Source of the DNA: Allonocardiopsis opalescens | GTDB taxonomy: Bacteria > Actinomycetota > Actinomycetes > Streptosporangiales > Streptosporangiaceae | Assembly (NCBI RefSeq): GCF_003002095.1 | Contig: NZ_PVZC01000004.1 | Span: 62,001-126,000 of the forward strand | Direction: 5' to 3' | DNA length: 64,000 nucleotides | Part shown: positions 35,932 to 46,275 of the stretch, one piece after another | Numbering within the stretch: position 1 is the stretch's first letter | How the letters are laid out: each line of letters starts with the position of its first letter | Made by a program: the position numbers and the translations under genes | Notes under the pieces: generated by a model | Told to the model about the DNA's origin: nothing | Database searches by the model: none | The model's input: the letters and a program-made list of their open reading frames with translations, nothing else

Positions 35932-36930
35932 ATGACGACCGCACCGGCCACCGCCCTCCCCGGCTTCCCCAGCCCCTCGCAGGGCGTGTGGGAGCTGCCG
36001 GTCCCGTTCACCGACCTCGCCCTGCCCCTGCGCGCCTACGCGCTGTGCATCCTGCTCGGCGTCTTCGTCGCGATCGTGTGGGGCGAGCGCCGCTGGCGGG
36101 CCGAGGGCGGTGAGCCGGGCGCGATCGTCGACATCGCGATCTGGGCGGTGCCCTTCGGCCTGGTCGGCGGACGGCTGTACCACGTCATCACCGACTACCA
36201 GCTGTACTTCCTGCCCACCAGCCCGAACCCGCCGATCGCCGCGCTCTACATCTGGAACGGCGGCCTGGGCATGTGGGGCGCCTTCGCGCTCGGCGGCCTG
36301 GGCGTGCTGATCGCCTGCCGCCGCCGCGGCATGTCGATCGGGAAGGTGGCCTACGCGGTCACCCCCGGACTGGCCGCGGCCCAGGGCATCGGCCGCTGGG
36401 GCAACTACTTCAACCAGGAGCTCTACGGCGGCCCCACCGATCTCCCGTGGGCGGTGCAGATCACCCTCCCCGGCCAGGAGGGCACCTACCACCCCACCTT
36501 CCTGTACGAGTTCCTGTGGTGCATGGCGCTGGCCGCCGTCCTGGTCTGGGCCGGGCACCGCTTCCAGCTCAAGGACATGCGGCTGTTCGCCCTGTGCGTC
36601 ATGGGCTACACCGTCGGCCGGTTCTGGATCGAGTACCTGCGCATCGACCCGGCCAACGAGTTCCTGGGCCTGCGGCTGAACAACTACACCTCCGTCCTGG
36701 TCTTCGTGGGCGCCCTGGTGTGGTTCGTCTGGCTCAACCGCAGGGCCTCAGCGCCCGCCGCACCGGCGGACGCCGAGCCGTCCGGCGACGGCACCGCCGC
36801 CGAGGCGTCGGACACCGCCGCCGAGAGCGCCGAGGCGTCGCCGGAGCCGGCCGAGGCGAATGCGACCGACGCCACACCGGAGCGGCGAAGCGCTGATGAT
36901 AACGGGGGCGTAACGAAGTCGGCGAACTGA
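35932..36930 (+). CDS. lgt: Prolipoprotein diacylglyceryl transferase
   Basis: Lgt adds diacylglycerol to the lipobox Cys of prolipoproteins. The 332-residue membrane protein has LVGGRLYHVITDY, the Lgt signature GIGRWGNYFNQELYGG (residues 152-167) and GRFWIEYLRID. After about residue 265 it has a tail of some 65 residues rich in Ala, Glu and Pro, common in actinobacterial Lgt. It is coupled to the DsbA-like gene (3-nt gap). Confidence 0.96.
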   Translation: MTTAPATALPGFPSPSQGVWELPVPFTDLALPLRAYALCILLGVFVAIVWGERRWRAEGGEPGAIVDIAIWAVPFGLVGGRLYHVITDYQLYFLPTSPNPPIAALYIWNGGLGMWGAFALGGLGVLIACRRRGMSIGKVAYAVTPGLAAAQGIGRWGNYFNQELYGGPTDLPWAVQITLPGQEGTYHPTFLYEFLWCMALAAVLVWAGHRFQLKDMRLFALCVMGYTVGRFWIEYLRIDPANEFLGLRLNNYTSVLVFVGALVWFVWLNRRASAPAAPADAEPSGDGTAAEASDTAAESAEASPEPAEANATDATPERRSADDNGGVTKSAN

Positions 36931-36990
36931 ATCGGGGCCGGGTTCGAGGGAGCATGGCCGATTTGTCGCCGAACGGGTCCCAGCGGGCAG

Positions 36991-36996
36991 TAAGCT
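36991..36996 (+). promoter_or_regulatory. -10 element of the first AVWG-family gene
   Basis: TAAGCT ends 8 nt before GTG 37005. An in-frame ATG at 36954 lies upstream of this element and could not be translated from it. Confidence 0.45.
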
Positions 36997-37004
36997 GCGC
37001 GACC

Positions 37005-38006
37005 GTGAGTGATGAATCCGCGACCGGCCCCTCGGGCCGCCGGGCCGCCCGAGGCAGGCGCCGCACCGACGAGCCCGCAGCCCGCCCCCGCCGCGCCGGC
37101 GGGCGCGCCGCCGCCTCCGGCACCGCCGTGCGCACCGCCCCGCAGCGGCGGCGCAAGGGCGGCCGCCGCCCGAGCCCGTCCGCCCCGCCGCTGGTCGCGG
37201 CGGCCAGATCCGGAGTCTTCGCCCTGGCCAGGCAGAGCCGGCGGCGGCGCGGCACCTGGGTGCTCGGCGGGCTGCTGGTCTCCACCCTGGTCGCCTTCCT
37301 CGCCTTCGTCGTCGTGCTCGGCATCCAGCTGTCGCTGCTGCCGGCCGACGGCACCTTGAACCAGACCCTGGGCGGCGCCCCGGAGGGCGAGGAAGAGGAG
37401 GCGGGCCTGCGGCCGGAGGTCTACTACGACCAGGCGCAGCTTCCGCTGTTCGACCCGATCGCCGACCGCGAGGCCGACGCCGAACCGCTCACCGTCGACG
37501 AGGTCTTCGGCTCCGACACCGAGGAGCTGGCCTTCGAGGACTACCGGCTGCGGCTGCGCGACTCCCGGCTCGACGACGACTGCGCCGCCGCCGTCTGGGG
37601 CTCGCGGCTGGTCCAGGCGCTGGCCGACGCCGACTGCTCCCAGGCGGTGCGCGGCGTCTACACCGATGAGGACAACGGCTACGTCGGCCAGTTCACGCTG
37701 TTCAACCTGGCTGACACCGGCGCCGCCGAGTCCGTGCTCGAACCGCTCGACCCGGGCAACGCGATGGGCTTCGTCCGCCCGCTCAGCGGCGAGGTGGACG
37801 CCTTCCGCACCGGCTACAGTCAGGCGAGCACACAGGTCATGGGCCACTACGTGGCGGTGTTCTGGGTGGCGCGCGAGGACGGCGCCGAGCCCGGGGAGGG
37901 CGACTCCATCGCCTCCCTCAACGTCGTGCTGATGGACGCCGGCCTGTCGGTGTACGAGCGGGTGCGGCGGGCCGAAGCCGGCTCCGAGGAGGGCGGCGAG
38001 GGCTGA
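37005..38006 (+). CDS. Membrane-anchored protein of an undescribed family (paralogue 1)
   Basis: The 333-residue protein has an Arg/Ala-rich cytoplasmic segment, one membrane helix (GTWVLGGLLVSTLVAFLAFV, near residue 90) and an extracytoplasmic domain of about 215 residues. That domain shares with the next gene: DPIADREADAEPLTVDEVFG; a Cys pair in DDDCAAAVWGSRLVQALADA and DCSQAVRGVY; and GQFTLFNLADTGAAESVL. No known domain was recognised. The two Cys could form a disulfide, which fits the nearby DsbA-like gene. GTG 37005 is chosen by the -10 spacing; it gives VSDE, matching VSDY of the paralogue. Confidence 0.75.
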   Translation: MSDESATGPSGRRAARGRRRTDEPAARPRRAGGRAAASGTAVRTAPQRRRKGGRRPSPSAPPLVAAARSGVFALARQSRRRRGTWVLGGLLVSTLVAFLAFVVVLGIQLSLLPADGTLNQTLGGAPEGEEEEAGLRPEVYYDQAQLPLFDPIADREADAEPLTVDEVFGSDTEELAFEDYRLRLRDSRLDDDCAAAVWGSRLVQALADADCSQAVRGVYTDEDNGYVGQFTLFNLADTGAAESVLEPLDPGNAMGFVRPLSGEVDAFRTGYSQASTQVMGHYVAVFWVAREDGAEPGEGDSIASLNVVLMDAGLSVYERVRRAEAGSEEGGEG

Positions 38007-38079
38007 CCGCGGCCGGTGACGGACCCAACATCGGGCCCAAGTTCGCGCCAAGTTGGTCACAACCTCGTGGCTTAGCCAC

Positions 38080-38085
38080 TAATCT
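38080..38085 (+). promoter_or_regulatory. -10 element of the second AVWG-family gene
   Basis: TAATCT ends 8 nt before GTG 38094, the same spacing as in the paralogue upstream. Confidence 0.5.
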
Positions 38086-38093
38086 GCCCCTTC

Positions 38094-39578
38094 GTGAGCG
38101 ATTATCCGGCGCGGCCCGATCCGCAGTACCCGCACGGCGGTGATCTCCTGTCCGGCGGTGGTGGCGAGCAGCCGTCCCGTGCCGGATCGGAGCGCAAGGA
38201 CGAGAGCGGCGGCTACCGCCCGAGGCGGGCCAAGCCGCCGCAGGACGAGCCCCCGGCCGCCGAACCCGCCGGCGAGGGCTTCCGGCAGGAGACCCGCGGC
38301 CGGCGCGCCGCCCCGCCCCCCGCGTCCGCCCCGCCGCCCGCCGCCCCCGAGCAGCCGCACCCCGCGGCGCCGCCACGCTGGAACGCCCGACCGGCGCCGC
38401 CGCAGGAGCGCCCGGCCGGCTACCAGCAGCCGCCCCCCGCGCACCAGGGGCAGCCGGCCGGCTACCAGCAGCCCATCGCGCCGTACCGCGACCCGCTGGC
38501 CGAGCCCGCCCCGGCACCCTCCCGGCAGCCGCCGCCCGAGGAGTGGGCGCCGGAGCGCCCCGCCCCCGGCCAGGCCGCGCCCGCCGGACCGCCGCCGGGC
38601 GCCGACCCCTACCGCGACCTGCGGCCCGAGCCGCAGGCCGAGCCGCCCCGGCCCGCCGAGCACCCCGGCGGCCGCGACGACGACCGGCCCGCCGAGCCCG
38701 TCCGGCGCGGCAGCCGCTCCGAGCGGCGGCGCCGCGCCGCCGACGAGGAGGCCGAACGCGAACGCGAGCGGGAGGAGCGCCGCGCCGCGCGCCGCTCCCG
38801 GCAGCGCGGCCGCGGCGCGGGCCGGCGCCGCGTCCTGGTGATCGCGCTCGCCGCCGTGGTGGCGCTGGCGCTGTTCGCCGGCGGCGCCTGGTTCCTGCTC
38901 GGCCCCGGCGCCGGCGAGGCCGGCGACCCGGCCCCGGCCGCGCTGCGGGTGGACTCCTCCGGCGACACCTTCGCCGCGATCGCCGACCGCGAGTCCGACA
39001 GCAGGCCGCTGGCCGAGAGCGAGGTCTTCGACGACCGCCTCACCGAGATCGGGGCGGGCACCGCCGCGATGGCCCAGGTCGCCGCCGAGTTCGGCGCGGA
39101 CTGCGGCGCGGCGGTGTGGGGCGAGGAACTGGCCGCAGCCCTGGCCGAGGGCGAGTGCACCCAGGTCGCCCGGGCCGCCTTCGCGGGCGACTCCTACATG
39201 GGCGTGGTCGCGCTGTTCAACCTGCGCGACTCCGCCGCCTCCGCCGCCGTGGCGGCGCGGCTGGCCCCCGAGGCCGACGCGGGCGGCTTCGTGCTGTCGC
39301 CCTCCGCCGAGCCGCCGCTGGACGGCCTCGGCGGCGACGCGGGCAGCGCCCGGGCCACCGTGGCGGGCCACTACCTCACCGTGGTGTGGGCCGAGCCGGT
39401 GAGCGGCGACGCCTCCGCCGACACGATGCGCGACGCGCTCGTCGCCCTGAACGGCATCGAGCATGTGCTCTACCGGCGGCTGGTCGAGGCCGAGGGCGCC
39501 TCGGGCGGCACCGCCGAGACGACGGAGACGGGCACCGAGACGGGCGAGGCGCCGGTCGAGACCGGCACCACCGGCTGA
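38094..39578 (+). CDS. Membrane-anchored protein of an undescribed family (paralogue 2)
   Basis: The 494-residue protein has a long Pro/Arg/Gln-rich cytoplasmic region (about 1-230), one membrane helix (VLVIALAAVVALALFAGGAW) and an extracytoplasmic domain of about 215 residues. This is homologous to the preceding gene: AAIADRESDSRPLAESEVFD, GADCGAAVWGEELAAALAEG, ECTQVARAAF and YMGVVALFNLRDSAASAAV. Both Cys are kept. The cytoplasmic part differs fully in length and sequence, so only the outer domain is under shared constraint. Function unknown. It ends at a perfect palindrome. Confidence 0.75.
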   Translation: MSDYPARPDPQYPHGGDLLSGGGGEQPSRAGSERKDESGGYRPRRAKPPQDEPPAAEPAGEGFRQETRGRRAAPPPASAPPPAAPEQPHPAAPPRWNARPAPPQERPAGYQQPPPAHQGQPAGYQQPIAPYRDPLAEPAPAPSRQPPPEEWAPERPAPGQAAPAGPPPGADPYRDLRPEPQAEPPRPAEHPGGRDDDRPAEPVRRGSRSERRRRAADEEAEREREREERRAARRSRQRGRGAGRRRVLVIALAAVVALALFAGGAWFLLGPGAGEAGDPAPAALRVDSSGDTFAAIADRESDSRPLAESEVFDDRLTEIGAGTAAMAQVAAEFGADCGAAVWGEELAAALAEGECTQVARAAFAGDSYMGVVALFNLRDSAASAAVAARLAPEADAGGFVLSPSAEPPLDGLGGDAGSARATVAGHYLTVVWAEPVSGDASADTMRDALVALNGIEHVLYRRLVEAEGASGGTAETTETGTETGEAPVETGTTG

Positions 39579-39592
39579 CCGCGCAGCGGCCG

Positions 39593-39628
39593 CCCGCACC
39601 GCCAGGGCGGCCGCCCTGGCGGTGCGGG
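39593..39628. terminator. Perfect 36-bp palindrome between convergent genes
   Basis: Arms 39593-39610 and 39611-39628 are exact complements. It lies 15 nt after the plus-strand stop and 13 nt before the end of the minus-strand gene, so it can serve both. Confidence 0.7.
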
Positions 39629-39640
39629 CCGCGACGGCCC

Positions 39641-41392
39641 TCAGCGCCCGTCCAGCAGCTCCTCGGCGACCGACGGCAGCCGGGACAGGCGGTGGGCGGG
39701 CAGGTCGGCCAGGGCGTGCCCGGACAGCCACGGGGCGGCGGCCGCCACCCGCAGGCGCGCCTCGCGCTTGCTGACCGTGCGGCCCTGCTCGGCCTCGACC
39801 GCGATCAGCGCCTCGCGCAGCGCGCTGCCCAGCGGCGCGAAGGGGGCCTGGGCGCAGCGGGCCAGCAGGGCGCGCTCGGGGGAGTCGGGCGGCACCCGGT
39901 GCGCCGCCACCACGGCCAGCCGGGGCGTGGGCGTGCCGCGCAGGATCCGGAGCGTGAACCAGGGGTCGAGCAGCGCGGCCAGCCGGCGCTGGGCCGGCCG
40001 GCGGCGCAGCTCGTGCGCGTCGTCGGGGACGAAGGCGTACACGGTGTCCGCCCCGGCGGTGAGCAGGGCCCGGGGGAGCGCGCCCGGTGCCGCGTCGAGC
40101 AGGTCGACGGCGGCCGCGCCGCCCCGGGCGGCCGGGGGCGCGGTCCAGTCGACCAGCGGGACGCGGCGGCCGCCCCGCGCCGCGGCGGCCTCGGCCAGCC
40201 AGTCGCCGACCGCCTCGCGGGTGGCGGAGCGCGAGGGCGCGGGCGCCGCGCCGTCGCCGCCGGGCGCCTCCAGGGACTGCGGGCCGTGGGTGTAGATGCG
40301 GCTGGGCGCGCACTCGGCCGGGCCGGCGCCGCGCCGCCCCTGGGCCGGGCGCCACCGCAGCGTCCCCCGCAGCAGGTAGAGGTCGCTGGCGGCGCCGATC
40401 GCCTCGGCGCCGTCGTAGCGGTTGAAGTCGGGCCAGATCGCCTCGGTGACGAGACCGAGGCGGGCCAGCGTCTCCTGCACCGGCTGCACCAGCCCCGGCG
40501 TCGCCTCGCTCGCCCCGTAGGCGAGCAGCACCGGGCGCTGCCGTGCGTCGCGCAGCCCGCCGAGCGCGCGCCGGACGAACAGCTCCACCCCCTCGCGGGT
40601 ATAGGGCGGATCGGTGAAGGCCAGGTCGGCGCCGCCGGCCAGCGCCTGCGGCAGCCGGTGCCGCAGGTCGGCGTAGTAGCAGCGCACCGGCAGGCCCAGC
40701 CGGGCCGCACTGCTTTCGATGTAGCCGAGGACGCGGTCGTCGACGTCCACCACGCTCGCGCTCAGCCCCGGGTGCAGCAGGGTCGCGGCCAGCGAGGTGA
40801 GGTCGTGGTCGCCCACGCACAGCAGGTGCGCCCCGGCCAGCTCGTACCGCCCGGCCAGCAGCAGCGCGCGCCGCAGCGCCGTCTCGGGGGTGGCCGCGAC
40901 GTGGTCGAGCCGGCGCAGCGGCGGCGGGGCCCCGGCCACCAGCCGCTCCAGCTCGGCCAGCTCCGCGGCGTGGCGCTCGGGCGAGAGCCGGGCGGGATCG
41001 CCGGCCCACTCGGCCGGCAGGCCCAGGTAGCGGCCGGCGGCGGCGGGCCGGATCCTGACCCGCTCGCCGTCGTGCTCCAGTTCACCGCCGAGCGCGTCCA
41101 GCAGCCGCTCCACCCCCCGCCGCGACAGCGCGCTGGCGCGCACCAGCTCGCCGACGGTCCGCCACTCCTCGGCGAGGGCGCGCAGCACCGGGTACCAGCG
41201 GGCGGCGTGCACGCTCTCGGCGGCCAGCAGCGCGGCGAGCGCGTCGGGCAGGCCGGGCGCGGCGGCGAAGGGCTCGGTACGGGAAGACGCCGGCGCGTCC
41301 GGCGGTTGAACCGGTGGCGTCCGCGACGGAGGGGGCTCCGGAGAGGGCGCCGGAACGGGCGCGGTCCCGGCGGGCTGCGTGGATTCGGACAT
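39641..41392 (-). CDS. Bis-aminopropyl spermidine synthase (BpsA)-family protein
   Basis: The 583-residue protein has a Pro-rich leader (1-45), a winged-helix domain (about 50-125) and a SAM-type aminopropyltransferase domain. The motifs LLCVGDHDLTSLAATLL, SVVDVDDRVLGYIESSA, CYYADLRHRLP and LAFTDPPYTREGVELF match archaeal and thermophile BpsA, which makes branched polyamines. After about residue 360 there are some 220 further residues with no counterpart in BpsA (VDLLDAAPGALPRALLTAGA and beyond). ATG 41392 is chosen because a minus-strand TAGGGT lies 10 nt before it. Catalysis on polyamines is inferred. Confidence 0.78.
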   Translation of the reverse strand: MSESTQPAGTAPVPAPSPEPPPSRTPPVQPPDAPASSRTEPFAAAPGLPDALAALLAAESVHAARWYPVLRALAEEWRTVGELVRASALSRRGVERLLDALGGELEHDGERVRIRPAAAGRYLGLPAEWAGDPARLSPERHAAELAELERLVAGAPPPLRRLDHVAATPETALRRALLLAGRYELAGAHLLCVGDHDLTSLAATLLHPGLSASVVDVDDRVLGYIESSAARLGLPVRCYYADLRHRLPQALAGGADLAFTDPPYTREGVELFVRRALGGLRDARQRPVLLAYGASEATPGLVQPVQETLARLGLVTEAIWPDFNRYDGAEAIGAASDLYLLRGTLRWRPAQGRRGAGPAECAPSRIYTHGPQSLEAPGGDGAAPAPSRSATREAVGDWLAEAAAARGGRRVPLVDWTAPPAARGGAAAVDLLDAAPGALPRALLTAGADTVYAFVPDDAHELRRRPAQRRLAALLDPWFTLRILRGTPTPRLAVVAAHRVPPDSPERALLARCAQAPFAPLGSALREALIAVEAEQGRTVSKREARLRVAAAAPWLSGHALADLPAHRLSRLPSVAEELLDGR

Positions 41393-41677
41393 GGCGTGGA
41401 CCACCCTATGCCCGGGCGGACCGCGGAGGTGTTCGCCCAGCTCATCCGGGTATGAGGTCCAGACCAATCCGCCGATGGCGCGCTTCCCCACCTACTCCGC
41501 GGCACCCTGTACACCTGGGAAAACGGGCTATTGGGTACGATCACCACAGAGGTTTGGGCTCCGGCCGCTCGGCAATGCTGTCAGCGGTTGCGCTAACCTC
41601 GTAGCCACCGCAGCAGGGCCAATGTCGTCCCCGTGTGCACGCAGTTCTTTCAAGCAGACGCGACGACAGGAGGGTAG
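41393..41677. other. Intergenic region between the BpsA-like gene and gltB
   Basis: It holds the minus-strand TAGGGT (41403-41408) of the BpsA-like gene. For gltB, TACGAT (41536-41541) and TAACCT (41594-41599) are possible -10 elements, neither with a convincing -35. No ORF or hairpin of note. Confidence 0.4.
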
Positions 41678-44600
41678 ATGCCTGCTGGCCAGGTTCGCGG
41701 TCCCCACGGACACGCCGCCGATTCCGCCGCTCAGGGCCTGTACGACCCCAGCTTCGAGCACGACGCCTGCGGGGTCGCGTTCGTGGCCGATCTCTCCGGT
41801 CGCCGCAGCCACCGCATCGTCGAACAGGCCCTCACCGTCCTGCGCAACCTCGACCACCGCGGCGCGTCGGGCGCCGACCCCGACGACGGCGACGGCGTCG
41901 GGATCCTCACCCAGATCCCCGACGCCCTCTACCGCGCCACCGTCCCCTTCGACCTCCCGCGCGCCGGCGCCTACGCCACCGGCATCGCCTTCCTGCCGCA
42001 CGACCCCGCCGAGCGCGAGCGCGCCGTCGAGCAGGTCGAGGCGATCGTCCGCGAGGAGGGGCTGACCGTCCTGGGCTGGCGCGAGCTGCCGCACGCCCCG
42101 CAGTTCTGCGGCCCCGTCGCCCGCTCCAACATGCCGCACTTCCGGCAGCTGTTCGTGGCCGGCGCCTCCGACGGGCCGCTGCCGGCCGGCATCGAGCTGG
42201 AGCGGTACGCCTACGGCGCCCGCAAGCGGGCCGAGCACCAGGCCGGGGTGTACTTCCCGAGCCTGTCGCCGCGCACCATCACCTACAAGGGGATGCTCAC
42301 CACTCCGCAGCTGGAGCCGTTCTTCCCCGACCTCTCCGACCGGCGCTACGAGACCGCGCTGGCCCTGGTGCACTCCCGCTTCTCCACCAACACCTTCCCG
42401 TCGTGGCCGCTGGCCCACCCGTTCCGCTTCATCGCCCACAACGGCGAGATCAACACCGTCAAGGGCAACCGCAACTGGATGCGCGCCCGCGAGGCCACCC
42501 TCACCAGCGGCCTCATCCCCGGCGAGCTGTCGCGGCTGTTCCCGATCGTCGACCCCGAGGGCAGCGACACCGCCTCCTTCGACGAGGCGCTCGAACTGCT
42601 GCACCTGGGCGGCCGCTCGCTGCCGCACGCCGTGCTGATGATGATCCCGGAGCCGTGGGAGAACCACACCGAGATGGACCCCGCGGTGCGGGCCTTCTAC
42701 GAGTTCCACTCCATGCTGATGGAGCCCTGGGACGGCCCCGCCTCCGTCACCTTCACCGACGGCACCCTCATCGGCGCCGTGCTCGACCGCAACGGCCTGC
42801 GCCCGGGCCGCTACTGGGTGACCGACGACGGCCTCGTGGTGATGGCCAGCGAGGTCGGCGTGCTCGACATCGACCCCGCCTCGGTCGTCCGCAAGGGCAG
42901 GCTCCAGCCGGGCCGCATCTTCGTGGTCGACACCGAGCAGGGCCGCATCATCGAGGACGAGGAGATCAAGGCCGAACTGGCCGCCCAGCACCCCTACGCC
43001 GAGTGGCTGGCCGGCAACGTGGTACCGCTGGCCGAGCTGCCGGCCGCCGCACCGCAGCCGGTGGCCGAACCGCTGCGCGAGCAGCAGGTCTTCGGCTACA
43101 CCGACGAGGAACTGCGCGTCATCCTCTCCCCGATGGCGCGCACCGGCGCCGAGCCGATCGGCTCGATGGGCACCGACACCCCGGTGGCCGCGCTCTCCAG
43201 CCGCCCGCGCCTGCTCTTCGACTACTTCTCCCAGCAGTTCGCGCAGGTCACCAACCCGCCGCTGGACGCCATCCGCGAGGAGCTGGTCACCTCCCTGCGC
43301 ACCATCCTGGGCGCCGAGGAGAACGTGCTCTCCCCGGACCCCGACGACTGCCGGCGCATCGTCGCGCCCACCCCGGTGCTCGACGACGCCCAGCTGGCGG
43401 CGATCCTGGCCGAGGGCGCCCCCGGCGGCGACCCCGCCTTCCGCGCGCACACCGCCCGGGGCACCTACCCGGCGGCCGGCGGCGGCGAGGCGCTGCGCAG
43501 GCGGCTGGACGAGATCTGCGCCGACGTGTCGGCGGCCATCGCCGACGGCGCCCACATCATCGTGCTCAGCGACCGCGGCGCCGACGCCGAGCACGCGCCC
43601 ATCCCCTCGCTGCTGCTCACCGGCGCCGTCCACCACCACCTGGTCCGCGAGAAGACCCGCACCCAGGTCGGCCTGGTCGTGCAGGCCGGCGACGTCCGCG
43701 AGTGCCACCATGTGGCGCTGCTGGTCGGCTACGGCGCCTCCGCCGTCAACCCCTACCTGGCCATCGACACCGTCCGGCGGCTGGCCGCCGACGGCGCCCT
43801 GGCCGGGATCGAGCCCGACAAGGCCGTCGCCAACCTGGTCAAGGCCTACGGCAAGGGCGTCCTGAAGATCATGTCCAAGATGGGCGTCTCCACCGTCAGC
43901 TCCTACACCGGGGCGCAGATCTTCGAGGCGCTGGGGCTCGGCCCCGAGGTGGTGCGCCGCTGCTTCACCGGCACCACCTCCCGGCTGGGCGGCGTCGGCT
44001 TCGACGTGCTCGCCGAAGAGGTGCGGCTGCGCCACCGCCGCGCCTTCGCCGCCAACCCCGCCCACCACCGCACCCTGGAGGTCGGCGGCGAGTACCAGTG
44101 GCGGCGCGAGGGCGAGGACCACCTCTTCGACCCCGAGACCGTCTTCCGGCTCCAGCACTCCACCCGCAGCCGCCGCTACGAGATCTTCAAGCAGTACACC
44201 TCGCGGGTCGACGCCCAGTCCGAGCGGCTGATGACCCTGCGCGGCCTGTTCAAGCTGCGCGAGGGCGAGCGGCCCCCGGTGCCGCTGGACGAGGTCGAGC
44301 CGGTGTCGGAGATCGTCAAGCGCTTCTCCACCGGCGCCATGTCCTACGGCTCCATCTCCGCCGAGGCCCACGAGACCCTGGCGATCGCGATGAACCGGCT
44401 GGGCGGCAAGTCCAACACCGGCGAGGGCGGCGAGGACCCCCGCCGCTTCCTGCCCGACGCCAACGGCGACCTGCGGCGCAGCGCCATCAAGCAGGTCGCG
44501 TCCGGGCGCTTCGGCGTCACCTCGGAGTACCTGACCAACGCCGACGACATCCAGATCAAGATGGCGCAGGGCGCCAAGCCCGGCGAGGGCGGCCAGCTGC

Positions 44601-46231
44601 CCGGCCACAAGGTGTACCCGTGGGTGGCCAAGACCCGCCACTCCACCCCGGGCGTCGGCCTCATCTCGCCGCCGCCGCACCACGACATCTACTCCATCGA
44701 GGACCTCGCCCAGCTCATCCACGACCTCAAGAACGCCAACCCCTCCGCCCGCGTGCACGTCAAGCTCGTGTCCGAGGCGGGGGTCGGCACGGTCGCGGCC
44801 GGCGTCAGCAAGGCCCACGCCGACGTGGTGCTCATCTCCGGCCACGACGGCGGCACCGGTGCCTCGCCGCTCACCTCGCTCAAGCACGCCGGCACCCCCT
44901 GGGAGCTGGGACTCGCCGAGACCCAGCAGACCCTGCTCCGCAACGGCCTGCGCGACCGCATCGTGGTGCAGACCGACGGCCAGATGAAGACCGGCCGCGA
45001 CGTGCTCGTCGCGGCGCTGCTGGGCGCCGAGGAGTACGGCTTCGCCACGGCGCCGCTGGTGGTGTCGGGCTGCGTGATGATGCGCGTCTGCCACCTGGAC
45101 ACCTGCCCGGTCGGCGTCGCCACCCAGAACCCCGAGCTGCGCAAGCGCTTCACCGGCAGCCCGGAGTTCGTGGTCACCTTCTTCGAGTACATCGCCGAGG
45201 AGGTCCGCGAACTGCTGGCCGCGCTCGGCTTCCGCAGCCTGGACGAGGCGATCGGCCGGGTCGAACTCCTCGACACCGCCGGGGCGATCGACCACTGGAA
45301 GGCCGCGGGCCTGGACCTCAGCCCGATCCTGCACGCCCCCGCGCTGCCCGAGGGCGCGCACCGCAGGCAGGTCGTCGGCCAGGACCACGGCCTGGAGAAG
45401 GCGCTGGACAACACCCTCATCCAGCTCGCCGAGGGCGCGCTGCGCCTGGGCGACCCCGTCCGCCTCGAACTCCCGGTCCGCAACGTCAACCGCACCGTCG
45501 GCACCATGCTGGGCCACGAGGTCACCAAGCGGTGGGGCGGCGAGGGGCTGCCCGACGACACCATCGACATCACCTTCACCGGCTCGGCCGGGCAGTCCTT
45601 CGGCGCCTTCGTGCCGCGCGGCGTCACCCTGCGGCTGGTGGGCGACGCCAACGACTACGTCGGCAAGGGCCTGTCCGGCGGCCGCATCACGGTGCGCCCC
45701 TCGCCCGACGCCCGCTTCGCCGCCGAGCAGCAGATCATCGCGGGCAACGTCATCGGCTACGGCGCCACCTCCGGGGAGATCTTCCTGCGGGGCGTGGTGG
45801 GCGAGCGCTTCTGCGTCCGCAACTCCGGCGCGCTGGCCGTGGTGGAGGGCGTCGGCGACCACGGCTGCGAGTACATGACCGGCGGGCGGGCCGTGGTGCT
45901 CGGCCCCACCGGCCGCAACTTCGCGGCCGGCATGTCCGGCGGCGTCGCCTACCTGCTCGACCTCGACCCCGCCCGGGTGAACACCGAGATGGTCGACCTG
46001 GACCCGCTGGACGACGACGACCGCGCGTTCCTGCGCGAGGTCGTCGCCCGGCACCACGCCGAGACCGGCTCCACGGTCGCCGCCGCGCTGCTGGCCGACT
46101 TCGAGGTGGCGGTCGAGCGCTTCGGCAAGGTCATGCCGCGCGACTACAAGCGGGTGCTGGCCGCCCAGGCCCGCGCCGAGCGCGAGGGCAGCGACGCCGA
46201 CGAGGCCGTGATGGCCGCCGCGCAGGGCTGA
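41678..46231 (+). CDS. gltB: Glutamate synthase large subunit
   Basis: GltB transfers the glutamine amide to 2-oxoglutarate, giving two glutamates. The 1517-residue protein starts with a propeptide and then the class II amidotransferase Cys in [14 protein letters not shown] (Cys31). The FMN synthase domain follows, with SVEA-type [36 protein letters not shown] and the [3Fe-4S] cysteines in [19 protein letters not shown]. The Gly-rich C-terminal helix domain ends it. AGGAGGG precedes ATG 41678. gltD follows after 44 nt. Confidence 0.98.
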   Translation: MPAGQVRGPHGHAADSAAQGLYDPSFEHDACGVAFVADLSGRRSHRIVEQALTVLRNLDHRGASGADPDDGDGVGILTQIPDALYRATVPFDLPRAGAYATGIAFLPHDPAERERAVEQVEAIVREEGLTVLGWRELPHAPQFCGPVARSNMPHFRQLFVAGASDGPLPAGIELERYAYGARKRAEHQAGVYFPSLSPRTITYKGMLTTPQLEPFFPDLSDRRYETALALVHSRFSTNTFPSWPLAHPFRFIAHNGEINTVKGNRNWMRAREATLTSGLIPGELSRLFPIVDPEGSDTASFDEALELLHLGGRSLPHAVLMMIPEPWENHTEMDPAVRAFYEFHSMLMEPWDGPASVTFTDGTLIGAVLDRNGLRPGRYWVTDDGLVVMASEVGVLDIDPASVVRKGRLQPGRIFVVDTEQGRIIEDEEIKAELAAQHPYAEWLAGNVVPLAELPAAAPQPVAEPLREQQVFGYTDEELRVILSPMARTGAEPIGSMGTDTPVAALSSRPRLLFDYFSQQFAQVTNPPLDAIREELVTSLRTILGAEENVLSPDPDDCRRIVAPTPVLDDAQLAAILAEGAPGGDPAFRAHTARGTYPAAGGGEALRRRLDEICADVSAAIADGAHIIVLSDRGADAEHAPIPSLLLTGAVHHHLVREKTRTQVGLVVQAGDVRECHHVALLVGYGASAVNPYLAIDTVRRLAADGALAGIEPDKAVANLVKAYGKGVLKIMSKMGVSTVSSYTGAQIFEALGLGPEVVRRCFTGTTSRLGGVGFDVLAEEVRLRHRRAFAANPAHHRTLEVGGEYQWRREGEDHLFDPETVFRLQHSTRSRRYEIFKQYTSRVDAQSERLMTLRGLFKLREGERPPVPLDEVEPVSEIVKRFSTGAMSYGSISAEAHETLAIAMNRLGGKSNTGEGGEDPRRFLPDANGDLRRSAIKQVASGRFGVTSEYLTNADDIQIKMAQGAKPGEGGQLPGHKVYPWVAKTRHSTPGVGLISPPPHHDIYSIEDLAQLIHDLKNANPSARVHVKLVSEAGVGTVAAGVSKAHADVVLISGHDGGTGASPLTSLKHAGTPWELGLAETQQTLLRNGLRDRIVVQTDGQMKTGRDVLVAALLGAEEYGFATAPLVVSGCVMMRVCHLDTCPVGVATQNPELRKRFTGSPEFVVTFFEYIAEEVRELLAALGFRSLDEAIGRVELLDTAGAIDHWKAAGLDLSPILHAPALPEGAHRRQVVGQDHGLEKALDNTLIQLAEGALRLGDPVRLELPVRNVNRTVGTMLGHEVTKRWGGEGLPDDTIDITFTGSAGQSFGAFVPRGVTLRLVGDANDYVGKGLSGGRITVRPSPDARFAAEQQIIAGNVIGYGATSGEIFLRGVVGERFCVRNSGALAVVEGVGDHGCEYMTGGRAVVLGPTGRNFAAGMSGGVAYLLDLDPARVNTEMVDLDPLDDDDRAFLREVVARHHAETGSTVAAALLADFEVAVERFGKVMPRDYKRVLAAQARAEREGSDADEAVMAAAQG

Positions 46232-46275
46232 GCGCCCCCACCGACCACCCACGCTCACCGGAAGGAGGTTCGGCG

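Noticed and set aside
38079-41009. Long minus-strand frame overlapping both the AVWG paralogue and the BpsA-like gene
   Set aside because: It is out of frame with the BpsA-like motifs and has no domain; composition is Arg/Ala repeats.
41393-41677. A glutamine-type riboswitch before gltB
   Set aside because: No conserved stem or known consensus was recognised in the leader.
41528-46258. Open frame of about 1576 codons antisense to gltB
   Set aside because: Same GC artefact; gltB on the other strand shows every catalytic motif.
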